Source: Marininema halotolerans (lineage in GTDB: Bacteria; Bacillota; Bacilli; Thermoactinomycetales; DSM-45169). From it: a stretch of DNA of 64,000 nucleotides. The notes beneath the pieces are model-generated. The model was not told the origin of the DNA and ran no database searches. It saw only the letters and a list, made by a program, of their open reading frames with translations. This document shows positions 61,319 to 64,000 of the stretch, in pieces. The stretch's first letter is position 1. The number at the start of each line of letters is the position of its first letter. The DNA lies in the NCBI RefSeq assembly GCF_900116235.1, contig NZ_FPAA01000003.1, forward strand, positions 124,001-188,000, written 5' to 3'. The translations under genes were made by a program, and so were the position numbers.

Positions 61319-61442
61319 AAAATGTATTTGATGAGTTGTTTTTCATTGGAAAATAAATAGGGCTTTTGCACTATAACTCTATTATATTAAGAAGCGATAC
61401 ACTAACCATTGACTAACACTTTATGTGGATAGAGGTGGTTAT

Positions 61443-62975
61443 TTGAGGTTTTTAAAGTCACTATGGATAGTGTTTCGAAATAAGAAAGCGGCAGAAACGG
61501 TTGAGTACGTCATCATTATGTGTCTTGCGGTTGCTTTGGGTGGTGCGCTGGTATCCGCTGTGAAGAGTGAGCCTGTTCAATGTAAGATGAAACAAGTCAT
61601 TGAACAATCTCTCCCAATGGAATATAGCGGGGATAAATCAGAGTGTGGGGAATTAGCCGCCGATGTCTCGCAAAAAAATCATCATAAAGAGAAGAACACT
61701 AATCCAACTGAAGAGGGCGATGGTGGCGGAGGTTGGTTTAGTAAACTGAAAGATACCGTTTCCAATGGATATGAGAAGGCAAAACAAGGCGTTCAGCATG
61801 CATGGGATGAAACTAAAAAAGGCGCTGAGCATGCATGGAACAAGACGAAGGAATATGCATCGGATGCTTGGGAATGGACGAAGGAACATAAAGAGGAGAT
61901 AGCTGCTGCTGCTGTCGTTGCTACGGGAGTAGTCCTCCTCTTTGTGCCTGGTGGACAGGGAATAGGAATTGGCATGCTCATCGGTGCAGGCCTAAGTGGT
62001 GGAATTTCTTATGCATCAGGAAACGATCTGAAGACCATCGCGGAAGATATGGCAATAGGGGGCACCGCCGGGGCGATAGGTGGCGGAGCTGCCGGGGCGA
62101 TAAGAACGGTTGGTAGTGCAGTAGGAAGGCGTTTAGCAGGAATTTTTGTCGGAGATGCAGTTGGTGGCGGCTTAGGTGTTGCGTCTGATGATGCGCTTCG
62201 AGGAAAGAAATTTAGTTGGAAGCGAACAGCCGCAGGAGCCGCCGCGGGGGTTCTTCTTACCAGCGTTATGCATGGCCCTGTTGGCGATGTCGCTGGGAAA
62301 TATGCTGGAAAAGCACGAGATGGAATCGCTCAGGCGATTTGTGTCTTTGCTGAGAAGCCCATGCCTTCACAGTTTGCTACCATATATATGGCGGCGGGAT
62401 CTGGCCCCAAAGGGTGCGAGAGTTCAGTTGCTAGTGCGCTGGGCGGAAGTACGGATGATGCTGTAAAAAGCGCGGGGACAACGGCTGGAAAGCAGACTGA
62501 GGTCAAGTATGGTGAACAATATACAAGAATAAATAGGAAAAAGGTATTAAAATCAAACGTTAAATACACCGATAATAAGGGATATACTTATGGGACTGAT
62601 AGTAAAGGACGTATTTCAAGTGCTGAAGGAGAATTAGATCTTGAGACAGCGAAAAGGAATGGTTACGCACAGAGGAAGGTTGGCGGGGAAGACAGACTTT
62701 CAGATGATGATGGTGGTCACTTAATTGCAAGTATATTTGGTGGATCAGGAAACATCGATAATTTAGTACCCATGAACAGTAATTTGAATAGAGGAAGATG
62801 GAAAGCAATGGAGAATACATGGTCAAGCGCTCTCCATGATGGATCGAAAGTAAAAGTAAAGATAACGCCTAAATATGGTGGTGAATCAAATCGTCCTGAT
62901 GAGATTCTGGTAAGATATAAGATTGATGATGGAATATGGGAAACAGAACGGTACAGGAATGTTCAGGGAGGATAA
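61443..62975 (+). CDS. Pilin-like polymorphic toxin with a DNA/RNA non-specific endonuclease domain
   Basis: TTG 61443 is about four bases after GAGGTGG and gives 510 aa. Residues 1-40 resemble a Flp/Tad prepilin: basic leader, then KKA|AETVEYVIIM with Glu at +5 and Tyr at +6, then a hydrophobic helix. A charged linker with HAW..TK repeats follows, then a Gly/Ala-rich hydrophobic region (about residues 155-280). The last 130 residues hold the Endonuclease_NS_2 pattern: DDDGGHLIASIFGGSGNIDN, LVPMNSNLNRGRWKAMEN, and a closing RPDEILVRYKIDDG. The final domain resembles those of LXG/YeeF-type toxins. A YezG-family immunity gene follows after three bases. Confidence 0.88.
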   Translation: MRFLKSLWIVFRNKKAAETVEYVIIMCLAVALGGALVSAVKSEPVQCKMKQVIEQSLPMEYSGDKSECGELAADVSQKNHHKEKNTNPTEEGDGGGGWFSKLKDTVSNGYEKAKQGVQHAWDETKKGAEHAWNKTKEYASDAWEWTKEHKEEIAAAAVVATGVVLLFVPGGQGIGIGMLIGAGLSGGISYASGNDLKTIAEDMAIGGTAGAIGGGAAGAIRTVGSAVGRRLAGIFVGDAVGGGLGVASDDALRGKKFSWKRTAAGAAAGVLLTSVMHGPVGDVAGKYAGKARDGIAQAICVFAEKPMPSQFATIYMAAGSGPKGCESSVASALGGSTDDAVKSAGTTAGKQTEVKYGEQYTRINRKKVLKSNVKYTDNKGYTYGTDSKGRISSAEGELDLETAKRNGYAQRKVGGEDRLSDDDGGHLIASIFGGSGNIDNLVPMNSNLNRGRWKAMENTWSSALHDGSKVKVKITPKYGGESNRPDEILVRYKIDDGIWETERYRNVQGG

Positions 62976-62978
62976 TCA

Positions 62979-63449
62979 ATGAATCATGAGAAGCTTGATA
63001 GTATGTATCAATCAATTGCTGGACTTATAATTAGTGCTATTCCAGAGGAATGGTCAAAGTTATTTATTTACGGGGAATTACAGGATGATGTGCAAAGCTC
63101 ATATTTCTTCTATTGCCCTGAAAACGAAAGTGGAAAATACATTCAAATATTTGATATACCTGATCTCTTTGAAGTTGATAATGATTTTATAGATCAAATT
63201 CATGAGCAACTTGATGATAAACTATTTTCATTATGGAATGAGTTTAAACAAAACGACAATGAACCTTGGACAACTTTTAATATGAGTGTTGATAGCAATG
63301 GTAAGCTAAAAGTCAACTTTGGATATAAAGATTTATCTAATACAAGTCATCATGATAGAATGATTGTTTGGCAGTATGAAAATTTAGGTCTTGTACCCAC
63401 GCGAGAGAGCGATAAAGAGGTTTTGCAAAAGCATCTTAACTTGAACTGA
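62979..63449 (+). CDS. YezG-family immunity protein (DUF600)
   Basis: A 156-aa soluble, acidic protein. The family pattern is visible: LDSMYQSIAGLIISAIPEEW near the start, DDVQSSYFFYCPENESGKY, NEPWTTFNMSVDSNGKLKV in the middle and VWQYENLGLVP at the end. YezG-type proteins neutralise Endonuclease_NS_2-type toxins encoded just upstream, exactly the arrangement here. Confidence 0.88.
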   Translation: MNHEKLDSMYQSIAGLIISAIPEEWSKLFIYGELQDDVQSSYFFYCPENESGKYIQIFDIPDLFEVDNDFIDQIHEQLDDKLFSLWNEFKQNDNEPWTTFNMSVDSNGKLKVNFGYKDLSNTSHHDRMIVWQYENLGLVPTRESDKEVLQKHLNLN

Positions 63450-63514
63450 CAACAATTTTTAAAAGCACCACATGTGAGTGATAACTGACCAGTGTGAAAG
63501 TAGTGAGGGGTCAA

Positions 63515-63748
63515 GTGAAACGCTTAAATCGTGAAGAGCTCGTTGAATTAGTGAGAAGAATAATTGATGTAGATGGAACAGAAGAGGAAATCGATCAAAT
63601 GATTGACCTTTTTGAAGAGATTGTTCCTAATCCTAAAGGTAGTGGTTTAATTTTTTATCCTGAGAATGAAGATGTTACCCCTGAGGAGATTGTTGAGGAG
63701 GCACTTCATTACGAACCGATTATTACACCACCACCTTCAAATGAGTAA
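63515..63748 (+). CDS. Colicin/pyocin-type bacteriocin immunity protein, unpaired
   Basis: GTG 63515 follows GAGGGG by about five bases and gives 77 aa. The family features are LNREELVELVRRIIDVDGTE, the core DLFEEIVPNPKGSGLIFYPE with the YP toxin-contact region, and TPEEIVEEALHYEP. Such proteins block HNH-type nuclease toxins. No HNH toxin lies next to it, so it is probably an orphan immunity gene gained for protection against neighbours. It is followed by a short terminator. Confidence 0.82.
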   Translation: MKRLNREELVELVRRIIDVDGTEEEIDQMIDLFEEIVPNPKGSGLIFYPENEDVTPEEIVEEALHYEPIITPPPSNE

Positions 63749-63760
63749 TTTTTAAAACAT

Positions 63761-63784
63761 CCCTCCACCAGGGTTGCTTTTTTT
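63761..63784 (+). terminator. Weak terminator after the immunity gene
   Basis: CCCT (63761-63764) pairs with AGGG (63770-63773), followed by TTGC and seven T residues. Confidence 0.4.
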
Positions 63785-63810
63785 CTATGCTGTAAAACAT
63801 GGAGTGATGA

Positions 63811-64000
63811 GATATAGACATCAGAGAGATAGAAATAGAGAAAATCAACCCAGCACCATACAATCCTCGGAAGGATCTTCGGCCAGGGGATGACGAATAT
63901 GAGAAGTTAAAGCGGTCGATGGATCATTTCGGCTATGTTGAACCTTTGGTTTGGAACTGCAGAACGGGAAACCTAGTCGGGGGGGCATCAGAGATTCAAG
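63811..64000 (+). pseudogene. ParB-nuclease-domain protein fragment, damaged and cut by the window end
   Basis: From 63811 the frame reads IEIEKINPAPYNPRKDLRPG, then LKRSMDHFGYVEPLVWN, the ParB/Srx-like domain found in phage proteins. No ATG, GTG or TTG lies between the upstream stop (TGA 63808-63810) and this text. At 63979-63985 a run of seven G shifts the frame: removing one G restores the expected GGHQRFK, while the present frame reads GGASEIQ. The gene is therefore probably broken, unless the run is a sequencing error. Confidence 0.7.

Overview
The window looks like a chromosomal segment of an endospore-forming member of the Bacillales. The tiny sporulation peptide SpoVM, YlbJ, YlbL and the order spoVM, rpmB, yloU, fakA, degV, sdaAB, sdaAA, recG ... 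fapR, plsX, fab genes, rnc, smc, ftsY, ylxM, ffh, rpsP, khpA, rimM, trmD, rplS, lepB, rbgA, rnhB follow the Bacillus subtilis plan, with insertions and rearrangements. These fit a family near Thermoactinomycetaceae, but the sequence alone does not fix the genus.

Positions 1-24,100 hold housekeeping genes: the end of thiN, spoVM, rpmB (opposite strand), a fatty-acid kinase pair (fakA and a DegV/FakB protein), the two-subunit iron-sulfur serine dehydratase, recG, a ylb block (rsmD, coaD, ylbJ, ylbK, ylbL, yceD, rpmF), and one long fatty-acid operon (fapR, plsX, fabH, fabD, fabG, acpP, fabF, rnc) behind a promoter carrying a FapR-like operator. Positions 24,350-42,900 hold a haloperoxidase/PAP2-like protein, smc-ftsY, a YhgE/Pip membrane protein with a degenerate ABC ATPase, a glycine-betaine transporter whose permease and binding protein are fused, and the ylxM-ffh-rpsP-khpA-rimM-trmD-rplS-lepB-rbgA-rnhB-yraN block.

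Positions 42,950-55,940 are more variable: two unknown proteins, a Tat-exported PhoD-type phosphatase, a probable CDP-ribitol and poly(polyol phosphate) module, a decayed M23 peptidase fragment, a possible winged-helix protein, a cysteine-dioxygenase/methyltransferase/EamA operon, and comM. From 55,940 to the end the window is accessory DNA. It contains a phage sigma-like gene broken by an amber codon, a CRISPR array of 39 repeats without cas genes, and a two-gene cassette of unknown function behind a near-ideal promoter with a LexA-type SOS box in its spacer. After that come a large toxin with a Flp-pilin-like N-terminus and an Endonuclease_NS_2-like C-terminus, its YezG-type immunity protein, a lone colicin-immunity-like protein, and the damaged start of a ParB-like phage gene.

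Several genes are below ordinary size cut-offs: spoVM (27 aa), rpmF (57 aa), and proposed small ORFs of 40, 14, 35, 23 and 28 aa. The 40- and 35-aa ones are backed by a good ribosome-binding site and a terminator on their own strand. The most promising candidates for undescribed biology are the SOS-controlled two-gene cassette next to the CRISPR array and the pilin-like nuclease toxin.
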